Source: a virus
Length of the DNA: 24,357 nt
Direction: 5' to 3' (one strand)
Virus record (IMG/VR): IMGVR_UViG_3300030520_001144
Location: 1 to 24,357 of that record
Notes under the pieces: model-generated
Seen by the model: only the letters and a program-made list of their open reading frames with translations
Told to the model about the DNA's origin: nothing
The model's database searches: none
Program-made: the position numbers and the translations under genes
Shown: in pieces, positions 1-6,911 of the stretch
Numbering within the stretch: the stretch's first letter is position 1
Layout of the letters: each line of letters begins with the position of its first letter

Positions 1-2520
1 TCAAGCAGCTAGTTCCGCAAGCCGGCCAGCGCTTCCAATCCGCTCATAATAGCGCTGCCGGCCGTATGGCGCCGGAAAGTTCAGCAAGGCACCCATCTGC
101 TTCCAACCCGGCACGCTCCGCATCGCGCGTCCCAACGCCTGCTGATTGGCGCCAGCATATGCGCTAGCTTCGCGCTGCAGACCCTCACGCCAGACCTGGA
201 CAAGGCAAACAACATCGCGAAACTTGCCTTCGCCGTCAGCGGCGATATCACCGCTGGCGATTGGCTTGTCGAGCCATTGCGAAATCTGGCCGACCAGTGC
301 ATCTTCTGGACTTTCCACGCGACGCGACTCCTGCAACCGCACCGCTTCTTCCGCAGCGTCATGATCCGCAAGATAGAGCGGCAAATCGCCTGTCGACATA
401 GGCAGGTCGATACGCATCTGTCTGTAGATGGCGACCGCTTCCGCCCATAGATGATCGACATTCTCCCGAAGCCGGGGAATATCGATCATCTTGACATGAC
501 ATTCCACCGGAAGGAACCGGCGCCCGCCGGTAGCATCGCGCAGATATTCCTGATCGTTGGTCGAGCCTATGAAAATCGATTGCCGCGGAAACTCGCCAGC
601 CCGGCGAGCATAGGCAAGACGTGCCCGGTCGCTGCCGCAACTGATGAAGGCCTTAATCGACCTTACATCGGCACGACTGAAGCCGGATAGCTCCGGAACC
701 TCGATCAGCCATTTGCCTTGCATCAGCTCGATCATCTGCTTTCGGTCGCTAAAATCTCCTTCAAGTTCGGCTGCCCAGTGGCGGCCAAGTATCCGGATGA
801 AGGTTGATTTGCCGCGGCCCTGAAGGCCTTCCAAGATCACCGCCGTATCGAATTTGATGCCCGGTTCAAAGATGCGGGCCACAGCCGCGACAAGCATCAG
901 GCGGGCAACGTGGCGGCTGTAGGGCTTATCTTCCGATCCTAGGTAATCGACAAACAGACTGTCACAGCGAGGAATGCCGTCCCATGATAGGCCGGTCAGA
1001 TACTCGCGAACCGGGTGGAACGCGTTGCCGTTTGCCGACAGCACGATCGCGGCTTTCAGATCACGATCGGAAACCTTGAGACCGTAGCCGCCTTGGGTTT
1101 TCGGAGCTTCTAGGATCGAGCGAATTGCGAAATCGCGGTCGTCCGACCAGAGATCTCCGTTCAGTGTGTCCTTCACGTCCCAAACGCGTCCAGTGAGCTG
1201 GCGCGTTTCCTTCGCGGCATTTTTCCGGACCTTCGCCTTGGTGCCAGGCGGGGTCCGCTGCACGGTCTCCTGCGTGAACTCATTGAGTTGCGGCAGCCCG
1301 ACCAGGCGCGGATCGTTGCATACGATCAGTTCGAGGTTATGGAGCGTCGGTTTGATGGCAGCGGTCTCGGTGAGATCGAGAAGGGTCCGCCATGGCAGGC
1401 CCTCCGATCCAGCATCATCGTCGGCGAACATGGCGTCGAAGTCTTCGGCTTCCGTGGTGGCGGGAGCGTCATCGCCGAACAGATCGTCGAAGTCTGTGCT
1501 GGCGGTAGCCGAGGCAGGGGTCTCGGGAGCATCATCCAGATCGTCGAAGGCATCCGCGAAGCTGGCAGCGCGGGCGTCCTGCACCCATTGGCGGACACTG
1601 GCGAGCGTCACCGGCTGCCGGCGATTGCGACCGAAGCCACGATAGCGGCGCAACTCGGCGCGCTCGTTGCTGCCGACCATGAACTTGGAGCCGCGCTTGC
1701 TGTGCTCCATCCATAGGTTGAAGCCCTCGATCGACCCACCGAACTGGTGGTGCAGCGCCTGGCCGAGCGTCACCCAATCCGTGCGATCGTCGATGCGGTC
1801 GACGGGGATTTCGGATAGTTCGCGATCGAGTTGGCCGGGTTTGAATTCCAGCGGCGGCCGGGTCTCGAATGCGTAGGTCGTGGTCTCGGCGGCGCCCAGC
1901 GCCTCGATCACGTCGCCGGAGATATACGGCCCGATGCCCATATCCAGCGCGTCGAAGTCGAACTCGCGCAGCCAGGTATAAGGCTTGCCGGTATCCGGAT
2001 GGATCGAATTTGGGAAAGCCGTTTGTTTGCCTGTCCCAAACAGCTCGATCTCCCAATCCAGACTCCAAACGTCCCGCTGCTTTTTGCCGTCGAATCGCCG
2101 ATGCTTCCCTTCGCTGACAGCGAGTTTCCGGCCGAAGAACGGGCGATCGGACACGAAGTAGAGGTGACGCGATTCACCGCCGGAGCCGGACGCCACGCAT
2201 GGCAGAGACCCGAGCGGGATTCCGGGAAACAGGCGCCCGAACGCCTCCCAAGCCTCATCCGCCAGATCAGGAATGCGGATGTCGAGATCTATTGCGTGCA
2301 GGTATCCGCCGGATGTCAGGGCGGACGGTTCGCCGAGACGCACGCCGACGTTGTTGCCGGGCGCATAGGATGCGCGCAATTGGTCGATCGTGCAAACCGG
2401 CGCCTCCGACCAATTCTCGCCGATTGGTGCCTTCGAGCGCTCCTTTAACCATTGAAGCGCGAATCCAGCTTCAACAAACGGAGAAATATCGAAGTCATTT
2501 GCGCCTAAAGCGATGTTCAT
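1..2520 (-). CDS. Prim-pol primase fused to VapE-type helicase
   Basis: Replication protein of the island, predicted to prime and unwind DNA. Counting from the upstream ATG at 2580 (859 aa), a bifunctional primase-polymerase domain spans about 25-225. It holds the acidic motif LHAIDLDI (94-101), SRHLYF (137-142) and the E-x-FGTGKQTAFP stretch (178-190). A primase C-terminal helical domain follows (about 255-335), then an acidic linker (341-395). The VapE/SF3-like ATPase covers about 480-720, with Walker A GLQGRGKS (585-592), an acidic WLIEVPE strand (624-630) and GSTNDQEYLRD plus GGRRF (672-688). I prefer the ATG at 2520 (839 aa): AAGGA lies about 10 nt upstream, and the 2580 start has no visible Shine-Dalgarno (SD) sequence. 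The stop is at 1-3, so the gene is complete. It is last in the AlpA operon, 132 nt after the 104-aa gene. Confidence 0.9.
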   Translation of the reverse strand: MNIALGANDFDISPFVEAGFALQWLKERSKAPIGENWSEAPVCTIDQLRASYAPGNNVGVRLGEPSALTSGGYLHAIDLDIRIPDLADEAWEAFGRLFPGIPLGSLPCVASGSGGESRHLYFVSDRPFFGRKLAVSEGKHRRFDGKKQRDVWSLDWEIELFGTGKQTAFPNSIHPDTGKPYTWLREFDFDALDMGIGPYISGDVIEALGAAETTTYAFETRPPLEFKPGQLDRELSEIPVDRIDDRTDWVTLGQALHHQFGGSIEGFNLWMEHSKRGSKFMVGSNERAELRRYRGFGRNRRQPVTLASVRQWVQDARAASFADAFDDLDDAPETPASATASTDFDDLFGDDAPATTEAEDFDAMFADDDAGSEGLPWRTLLDLTETAAIKPTLHNLELIVCNDPRLVGLPQLNEFTQETVQRTPPGTKAKVRKNAAKETRQLTGRVWDVKDTLNGDLWSDDRDFAIRSILEAPKTQGGYGLKVSDRDLKAAIVLSANGNAFHPVREYLTGLSWDGIPRCDSLFVDYLGSEDKPYSRHVARLMLVAAVARIFEPGIKFDTAVILEGLQGRGKSTFIRILGRHWAAELEGDFSDRKQMIELMQGKWLIEVPELSGFSRADVRSIKAFISCGSDRARLAYARRAGEFPRQSIFIGSTNDQEYLRDATGGRRFLPVECHVKMIDIPRLRENVDHLWAEAVAIYRQMRIDLPMSTGDLPLYLADHDAAEEAVRLQESRRVESPEDALVGQISQWLDKPIASGDIAADGEGKFRDVVCLVQVWREGLQREASAYAGANQQALGRAMRSVPGWKQMGALLNFPAPYGRQRYYERIGSAGRLAELAA

Positions 2521-2593
2521 TGGGAATGCGATCCTTGCATTATTCCCGAACGACGCGTATGTAATGCCTTGTCCAAGCATTGTCGTTCGGTTG

Positions 2594-2626
2594 ACGCCGC
2601 CGGGGAGGTCCAGATCCCGGCGGCGT
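2594..2626. promoter_or_regulatory. Perfect 11-bp hairpin before the primase-helicase gene
   Basis: ACGCCGCCGGG (2594-2604) and CCCGGCGGCGT (2616-2626) are exact reverse complements around an 11-nt loop. The stem extends outward by a G-T and a T-A pair. It lies in the only real gap of the operon, between the 104-aa gene stop (2653) and the primase start. No T-run follows on the minus strand, so it is not a standard intrinsic terminator. It may be an mRNA attenuator or processing site, or part of a replication origin recognised by the neighbouring primase-helicase. The structure is seen; the role is inferred. Confidence 0.6.
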
Positions 2627-2652
2627 TACTGTTTCACGACGGTCGATTAAAG

Positions 2653-2967
2653 TTAGACCACCGACCAATCACTGGCCGTCGTCGTAACCGGGTGACCGCG
2701 AAGCGACTCACGTTGCGCAGCAGAGAGGTCGCCGGGGTCCGCAATCAAGGCGCAGCGGATGTCCTCACCCTCGACTCGGATGGCGAACCGCATGCGCGCA
2801 GTTTTCTCGATCCCGATCGATACCTCGACCAATTGTCGAGCTTGTATTTCGGCGTCGCACACCTTGCTCGCGACATGTCTAGGCAAGCCTTTTGCAACGA
2901 GACATCGCATTTGCACGCGACGCCATTTCGGCCATCGGCTGCCCTGCCGCGGATACGTCCGGCTCAT
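2653..2967 (-). CDS. Hypothetical protein, 104 aa, in island operon
   Basis: I do not recognise a family. The product begins with a basic stretch (SRTYPRQGSRWPKWRRVQ) and continues with a mixed alpha/beta region (about 20-85) ending DWSVV. It has a normal amino-acid mix without low complexity. The main support is position: its ATG overlaps the stop of the upstream 167-aa gene by 4 nt (ATGA at 2964-2967), the same coupling used by the other genes of this operon. The basic N-terminus could bind nucleic acid, but that is a guess. The plus-strand reading frames over this stretch look like shadows. Confidence 0.65.
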   Translation of the reverse strand: MSRTYPRQGSRWPKWRRVQMRCLVAKGLPRHVASKVCDAEIQARQLVEVSIGIEKTARMRFAIRVEGEDIRCALIADPGDLSAAQRESLRGHPVTTTASDWSVV

Positions 2968-3467
2968 TCGCCCGATGCCTTGCGGGCTTTGTATCGAGCA
3001 TTCGTCCGTCGCGCCGCCGCAGCGGAAACCCCGTCTCTCTTGCGGCGCGCTTCATCGGTTGTCGCTGCGGCGGCCGATACGTTCGATCCCGATCTCTTTT
3101 CCGGCGCAGCGCCAACCGGCGAGGCAGCCAGAAGCGACTGAGCCTCGGCCGCCGATAGACTGGTATTCGCTGCAATATGCCGCGCTTGGGTCGGGCGCTC
3201 CTTAGCTTCGGCAAGGGCCAAAATTGCGCGTTCCCTATCGGTGTTTCCTGCCTCCAGGGGCGGGACCTTGATCAGCTGGTCCGCCGCGGCAACCGGGCGG
3301 TTGAAGCCCTTCAGTCCCACGCGCGCGGCGAGTGCCTGGAGGGTCGCCGCGCGGGGGGTAACGGCTGGCGTAGATGGGTCGCCCGCCGTCTTAGTAAACC
3401 CCTTCAGTCCGACGCGCGCCGCGAGATCCATACGTGCGGCGAGGCGTGATTCAGGTGTGCCGGTCAT
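2964..3467 (-). CDS. Hypothetical protein with LAARVGLKGF repeat, 167 aa
   Basis: No firm family. Two exact copies of the decapeptide LAARVGLKGF lie at about 15-24 and 46-55, separated by a Thr/Pro/Ala-rich spacer. The middle section (about 78-118, ERAILALAEAKERP then ARHIAANTSLSAAEAQSLL) resembles the helical tail seen after some phage S49/ClpP-type head proteases, which is only a weak clue. The C-terminus (about 138-167) is Ala/Arg/Lys-rich and strongly basic, suggesting DNA or RNA contact. The ATG overlaps the upstream gene by 4 nt and the stop overlaps the next gene by 4 nt, so it is translationally coupled on both sides. Confidence 0.7.
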   Translation of the reverse strand: MTGTPESRLAARMDLAARVGLKGFTKTAGDPSTPAVTPRAATLQALAARVGLKGFNRPVAAADQLIKVPPLEAGNTDRERAILALAEAKERPTQARHIAANTSLSAAEAQSLLAASPVGAAPEKRSGSNVSAAAATTDEARRKRDGVSAAAARRTNARYKARKASGE

Positions 3468-3703
3468 GCCACGATCCTTTCGAACACTTCACGCTCGGCG
3501 TCGTCGAGTTCACGGGCGGCTCCTGCTGCCAGCAACTCGGCGATCACGATGGGGTTAGACTCGGCGAACATCTCACCAGGCTGCAGCGTTTGCGAACGGA
3601 CACGCATGTTCGGTTCGCCCTGGGCATCATATCCATTGACGACGAGACCAGTGGCATCCGGATGGGTGCGGACGATCGAATGGATAGCTTTGAGGTTGGT
3701 CAC
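3464..3703 (-). CDS. Hypothetical protein, 79 aa, GTG start
   Basis: Small acidic protein of unknown function. The N-terminal half (MTNLKAIHSIVRTHPDATG) looks alpha/beta. The C-terminal half (NPIVIAELLAAGAARELDD and on) is helical and ends FERIVA. The start codon is GTG at 3701-3703 with a strong Shine-Dalgarno AGGAGAA 6-7 nt upstream, the best in this operon. The GTG overlaps the stop of the preceding coiled-coil gene as GTGA. The strong SD inside a coupled operon suggests the protein is made in larger amounts than its neighbours (inference). Confidence 0.75.
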   Translation of the reverse strand: MTNLKAIHSIVRTHPDATGLVVNGYDAQGEPNMRVRSQTLQPGEMFAESNPIVIAELLAAGAARELDDAEREVFERIVA

Positions 3704-4362
3704 TTGCTGTTCTCCTGAAGAAAGGCAGTAATCTGGGCAGCGCGGGCAAAAGCTGCGCGGTGAAGCTGATCGTAATTTAGCGAAGCCGGGCGAAATCGTC
3801 TTGGAAGCCCATCGATCATCTTCCGAACGGTAATCGAGCCGGAAAGGATGACGGGCTGATCCCCGCCCGAAGTGTACTTGTCGCCAACGGTTCGGACTCT
3901 GACGATGTCTGATGCAAGCAAATCGACTGCCGGATCTGCTAACGTCGCAAGCGTCGCCTGGATCTGATCAATAGCAGGGCCTTGCAGCTCGCCTAGAACA
4001 CCTAGCATAGCCAGATCAGACGGCCGGCGTGCGGCCTCAAGCGCGCGTTCTTTCTCAGCTATCCGTTCGTCGAGCAGAGGAAGTGCCGCCATAAGCGCCG
4101 GAATCTCGTCATCTAGGCGCGAAATCTTTCGCGACCGACTGGCCTTCTCCGGTGCGGCGGCCGGCCCGTCCACGAGGCGTACAGCGCGGTCGCGTTGATC
4201 TGCTTCACGCTGGCGGGCGAGATCCTCCTTCTTCGTTTTGAGATCGAACTGAAATTGCGCCTTCTTGGCTCGTTCCGCAGCAAGTTCTGCAGCGGCGATT
4301 TCAACCGCTTTCATGGCGGCGGCAGCACTGGCGACCGCCTGCGTAGGAGTGAACGCGTTCAT
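3700..4362 (-). CDS. Hypothetical coiled-coil protein, 220 aa
   Basis: No family recognised. Residues about 15-60 and 85-115 are rich in Ala, Glu, Lys and Arg with heptad-like spacing (AELAAERAKKAQFQ, then LDERIAEKERALEAA), so coiled coils are likely. The C-terminal third (about 120-220) is more globular, with VRVRTVGDKYTSGGDQP and a final helical stretch ending FLQENSK. I chose the ATG at 4360-4362 because it overlaps the stop of the AlpA-type gene as ATGA, like the other junctions. An ATG further upstream (4419) would run deep into the AlpA-type gene and add an unlikely Arg/His/Cys-rich stretch. Structural or DNA-organising roles are possible but unproven. Confidence 0.75.
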   Translation of the reverse strand: MNAFTPTQAVASAAAAMKAVEIAAAELAAERAKKAQFQFDLKTKKEDLARQREADQRDRAVRLVDGPAAAPEKASRSRKISRLDDEIPALMAALPLLDERIAEKERALEAARRPSDLAMLGVLGELQGPAIDQIQATLATLADPAVDLLASDIVRVRTVGDKYTSGGDQPVILSGSITVRKMIDGLPRRFRPASLNYDQLHRAAFARAAQITAFLQENSK

Positions 4363-4610
4363 CGTGCAGCCCCGGCGATGGCTTCCGTTGCCCAGCGCGA
4401 AATGACTGCATCGAGCCACGGCTTTGGGACGCCGGTCGCTCGCGCGCCAAGCTTGATCGGCGTTGGCACGAGGCCGCGAGAGGCTTGCTCGTAAAAATGC
4501 GGCACCGAGAAGCCAAGATACTCAGCCGCATGTGCAGGACGAAGGATAGGACCATGGGCAGGAACATCAGACCATGGCGGCGTATCCGGTTCGGCGTTCT
4601 GTTTTGTCAT
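4359..4610 (-). CDS. AlpA/excisionase-type helix-turn-helix regulator
   Basis: An 83-aa DNA-binding protein of the AlpA/MerR-like excisionase type. The core ILRPAHAAEYLGFSVPHFYE (about 22-41) followed by IKLGARATGVPK (53-64) and WLDAVISRWA matches the usual AlpA layout: choose-site helix, recognition helix, then a wing ending in a short helix. In P4-like elements such proteins act as excisionase and as regulator of the integrase promoter (family knowledge). It is the first gene of the six-gene operon that ends with the primase-helicase, and it lies downstream of the integrase pair on the same strand. The SD is weak (GGTGAGA). Confidence 0.85.
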   Translation of the reverse strand: MTKQNAEPDTPPWSDVPAHGPILRPAHAAEYLGFSVPHFYEQASRGLVPTPIKLGARATGVPKPWLDAVISRWATEAIAGAAR

Positions 4611-4708
4611 CGTGTCTCACCGTGCCGGGTGATCCGGCCCACGTAAGATCAGATGATTCGCCGTATATTGGTATCCGCTGATTTTGAGGATGTTTTATAC
4701 ACGCGGAC
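4611..4708 (-). promoter_or_regulatory. Gap with likely promoter of the AlpA operon
   Basis: This 98-nt gap separates the integrase-linked gene (stop at 4709) from the AlpA-type gene. It is AT-rich for this genome in 4641-4700, with TATA-like stretches (for example TATAAAAC on the minus strand near 4691-4698 and TATACGG near 4661-4667). No clean -35/-10 pair stands out. Near the start codon a 5-bp hairpin, GCCGG (4624-4628) and CCGGC (4634-4638), would lie in the leader. A promoter here is inferred from position. Confidence 0.4.
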
Positions 4709-5431
4709 TCATTCGTAGATCGCGCTCGTTATTTTGGACGCAGCGACCATGAGATATCCAACGACTTTTTGGATATGCAAAACGGAAAGAGCCATCCGCG
4801 AGGCGGTGGTTGGATCAGGCTTGTCGGAGTTCCTGCGCCGGGCGGCCATTCGGTCGGAAAACTGTGATCGCAAAGATGGCGCACTGGGAATGTTGATTCC
4901 GAACCGATGTTGCCACTCAGACAGGTCTCTCCGATGCCTCCCGCCGAATTTATCGGCATCACTTCGCAGCTTTGTATCGTGATCGGCGAGGCTTTTAGCC
5001 GCTTGGGCCATGGTCGCGCTCGGATGCTCTTCGAGAAAATTGTGCATATATCGATCTCTAGCGATATGCTCATCATGCCTGGTCGAACGGGCGGCCGCCG
5101 TAACATCGGGACTTTCCGATATGACAAAGCCCGGCTCGCCGTGCCTAATAGCTTGGCGAACCGCTAACGCCTGCCAATCTTCAAGAGTCGGCGTGTCTGT
5201 CGCGATGCCATACCTCCTAAAGAGGGACCGCAGCCGATCAGCGGCGTCTGCATCGAACTCGGCGACCGATTTTCTGTGTGTTGATACCGCTGTTGTATAT
5301 TCGATAACAGCTTGCGGAGAGATTTCAGAAACGAGAATTTCTTCGCCGTTATCGCCGCGCTTGTAGCGCGCGAACGGCGGGACGGGGCGCTCGCCCGGAG
5401 GAATGAGATCGGCGTAAACGTCGGTCTTCAT
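4709..5431 (-). CDS. Unknown protein coupled to the integrase, 240 aa
   Basis: I do not recognise the family. From the ATG at 5429-5431 the product begins MKTDVYADLIPPGERPVPPF. It is charged throughout, with many Asp, Arg and His residues in the middle (ARSTRHDEHIARDRYMHNF) and an Arg-rich stretch near 208-215 (MAARRRNS). A short hydrophobic segment lies near the end (about 215-233, including IQKVVGYLMVAA). That could be an amphipathic or weak membrane helix. The start overlaps the integrase stop as ATGA, so the two are almost certainly translated together. A role in integration, excision or island maintenance is possible from context only. Confidence 0.7.
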   Translation of the reverse strand: MKTDVYADLIPPGERPVPPFARYKRGDNGEEILVSEISPQAVIEYTTAVSTHRKSVAEFDADAADRLRSLFRRYGIATDTPTLEDWQALAVRQAIRHGEPGFVISESPDVTAAARSTRHDEHIARDRYMHNFLEEHPSATMAQAAKSLADHDTKLRSDADKFGGRHRRDLSEWQHRFGINIPSAPSLRSQFSDRMAARRRNSDKPDPTTASRMALSVLHIQKVVGYLMVAASKITSAIYE

Positions 5432-6603
5432 GCCTCGGGGCCTTTTGCAGGCGGGGTGCAGTATGCTGCCCACGCGTTCATGAGATCGCGCCGCTTCTCG
5501 AATAGGTCGCCGCGCCTGTAAGCAGCCTCCGCCTTATTTGCGATGGTGTGCGCAAGGGCCATCTCGCAAACTTCGTGAGGGAAGCCCGTCGTCTCCGCCG
5601 CCCAATCCCTGAATGTCGACCGGAAGCCATGGACCGTGACTTCAACCCCCGTTCGTCGCAGAAGCATCTCCATCGCCATGGTAGACAGCGGCTTTGTCCG
5701 ATCGGTTGTCCCAGGAAAAACAAACTCGCTGCCACCTGTGGTCTTCTGCGTGGCCAATACGTCCATAACGGCAGGAGACAGAGGCACGCGGTGTTCCTTG
5801 CCCGCTTTCATCCTACTGCCCGGAACCGTCCAGATCGCTTTTTCAAGATCCATCTCGGTCCAGCGCGCAGACAGCACCTCGCTAGTGCGTCCCGCGGTAA
5901 GAATAGTAAATTCGAGAGCACGAGCGGCGCTTGCAGTCCGCCCTGCTATGTCGGTCATGAATCCAGCTATTTGATCATAAGGCAGTGCTGCGTGGTGTCC
6001 TCGCGTAAGCTTGCCCCTTGGCGGAAGCACTTGGTCTAAATGGCCGCGCCACCGAGCCGGGTTTTCCCCCGACCGGTGACCCTGAGCTTTAGCGAAATCC
6101 AAAACACGTTCGATTCGACCGCGGACGCGGGAAGCCGTCTCTGACTTCGTCGTCCAGATAGGCTCTAGCACGGCTAGCACGTCCTTCGTTTCGACCGTAC
6201 CCACGCCCATCGGCCTGAGTGGCTTCGCGTAGACCAACAACGTCATCTTCCACTGGCTGGCGTGTTTCGGATTGCGCCAGCTTGGAAGCATATTTTTTAT
6301 AAGTGCATCGGCACAGTCACCGAACGTAACCTGGTCAGTCCCCTTGCGGGCGGCGATCGGGTTGACACCTGTCGCGACATGTTCGCGCGCTTGGCGAGCA
6401 AGCTCGCGGGCTTTCGCCAGCGAAACATCGCGCGCGGAACCGAGTCCCATCTCGCCGTGCTTCCCATTCCAGCGAAACAGGAAGATCCATCGCCGGCCGC
6501 CGTTAGTCGTGTTCAGATAGAGACCGCCGCCATCCGCATGGCGGCCCGGTTCCGTCACATTTTTCACGAACTGAACGTTCAGACGGTTGATCTCGCGCGC
6601 CAT
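5428..6603 (-). CDS. P4-type tyrosine integrase
   Basis: Site-specific recombinase that would insert and excise the island. From the ATG at 6601-6603 it has 391 aa, normal for the P4 family. An N-terminal arm-binding DUF4102-type domain covers about 1-85 (GGGLYLNTT, WIFLFRWNGKHGEMGLGSA), then a SAM-like core-binding domain (about 92-185) and the catalytic domain (about 205-375). Visible active-site residues are R239 in TAGRTSEV, H325 and R328 in VHGFRSTFRDWA, H352 in LAHTI and Y362 in AAYRRG, with K267 likely. The frame stays open to 6786, but residues added by earlier ATGs do not look like the family. It is next to the proposed att site. Confidence 0.93.
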   Translation of the reverse strand: MAREINRLNVQFVKNVTEPGRHADGGGLYLNTTNGGRRWIFLFRWNGKHGEMGLGSARDVSLAKARELARQAREHVATGVNPIAARKGTDQVTFGDCADALIKNMLPSWRNPKHASQWKMTLLVYAKPLRPMGVGTVETKDVLAVLEPIWTTKSETASRVRGRIERVLDFAKAQGHRSGENPARWRGHLDQVLPPRGKLTRGHHAALPYDQIAGFMTDIAGRTASAARALEFTILTAGRTSEVLSARWTEMDLEKAIWTVPGSRMKAGKEHRVPLSPAVMDVLATQKTTGGSEFVFPGTTDRTKPLSTMAMEMLLRRTGVEVTVHGFRSTFRDWAAETTGFPHEVCEMALAHTIANKAEAAYRRGDLFEKRRDLMNAWAAYCTPPAKGPEA

Positions 6604-6649
6604 GCCTGCCCCAACAGCAGAAGCCGACGTTACCATATGTCGTCGGACT

Positions 6650-6722
6650 CTAAAAGCGGCGTATCCGGTAGTATCGTGGACAAACAGGCACTTATCGGGT
6701 GACAACCTGTCACTAAAAGTGG
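6650..6722. promoter_or_regulatory. Dyad and paired direct repeats upstream of integrase
   Basis: A perfect dyad GTGACA-acc-TGTCAC lies at 6699-6713. Two 10-nt direct repeats, CTAAAAGCGG (6650-6659) and CTAAAAGTGG (6713-6722), differ at one base and start 63 bp apart, about six helical turns. All sit between the integrase start (6603) and the att fragment (6757). That is where P4-type elements place arm sites for integrase and excisionase and the integrase operator. The dyad could be bound by the AlpA-type protein or by integrase itself. Sequence pattern seen; function inferred. Confidence 0.45.
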
Positions 6723-6756
6723 TCCTAAGAGGTCGATTTTCGCTGGTATAGAGGAG

Positions 6757-6769
6757 TCCGTCTCCGCCA
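6757..6769 (+). other. att site: tRNA-Ser 3'-end fragment
   Basis: TCCGTCTCCGCCA matches the 3' end of a tRNA-Ser gene: CGTCTCC is the 3' strand of a GGAGACG acceptor stem, then discriminator G (normal for tRNA-Ser) and CCA. No T-arm, anticodon arm or 5' half precedes it, so it is a remnant. It is followed by GAATTTTTTAA (6770-6780), a plausible tRNA terminator T-run. This is what remains when an island integrates into the 3' end of a tRNA gene. The intact tRNA-Ser should lie on the plus strand at the left end, outside the window. From 6781 to 6911 only small hairpins are seen (AACCC/GGGTT at 6796-6811; GCTCG/CGAGC near 6859-6878). Confidence 0.65.
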
Positions 6770-6911
6770 GAATTTTTTAAGACCATGCGTTAAACCCCCA
6801 AAAGGGTTGGCATATTCGAGCGCCCTGTACGTGGACGTCCGTTGCTACCGCGCGGCGGGCTCGAGCATGTGCGAGCTGGCAGCGGCGCCGGCGGTTCCGC
6901 TATCGGCGGCC

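Larger units (their letters stand above)
1..6769. mobile_element. Satellite-like integrated island (right part), probably in tRNA-Ser
   Basis: All genes here run on the minus strand: integrase, unknown, AlpA-type regulator, four small unknown genes, primase-helicase. Base composition is visibly less GC-rich than the flanking SURF1 and virion genes. The right boundary is set by a tRNA-Ser 3'-end fragment at 6757-6769, just upstream of the integrase. An integrase, AlpA and prim-pol/VapE set without virion genes is typical of P4-like or PICI-like satellites and related islands. The left end is outside the window, so total size and further cargo cannot be seen. That it is a satellite rather than a replicating plasmid-like island is inference. 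Confidence 0.8.

Noticed and set aside
2569-3141. 190-aa plus-strand frame opposite the island operon
   Set aside because: It opposes two genes tied together by a 4-nt overlap and begins inside the primase-helicase start region. No SD or family features.
6604-6786. Longer integrase start at 6786
   Set aside because: It would cover the att fragment and operator-like dyad and add residues unlike the integrase family. The ATG at 6603 gives the normal N-terminus.
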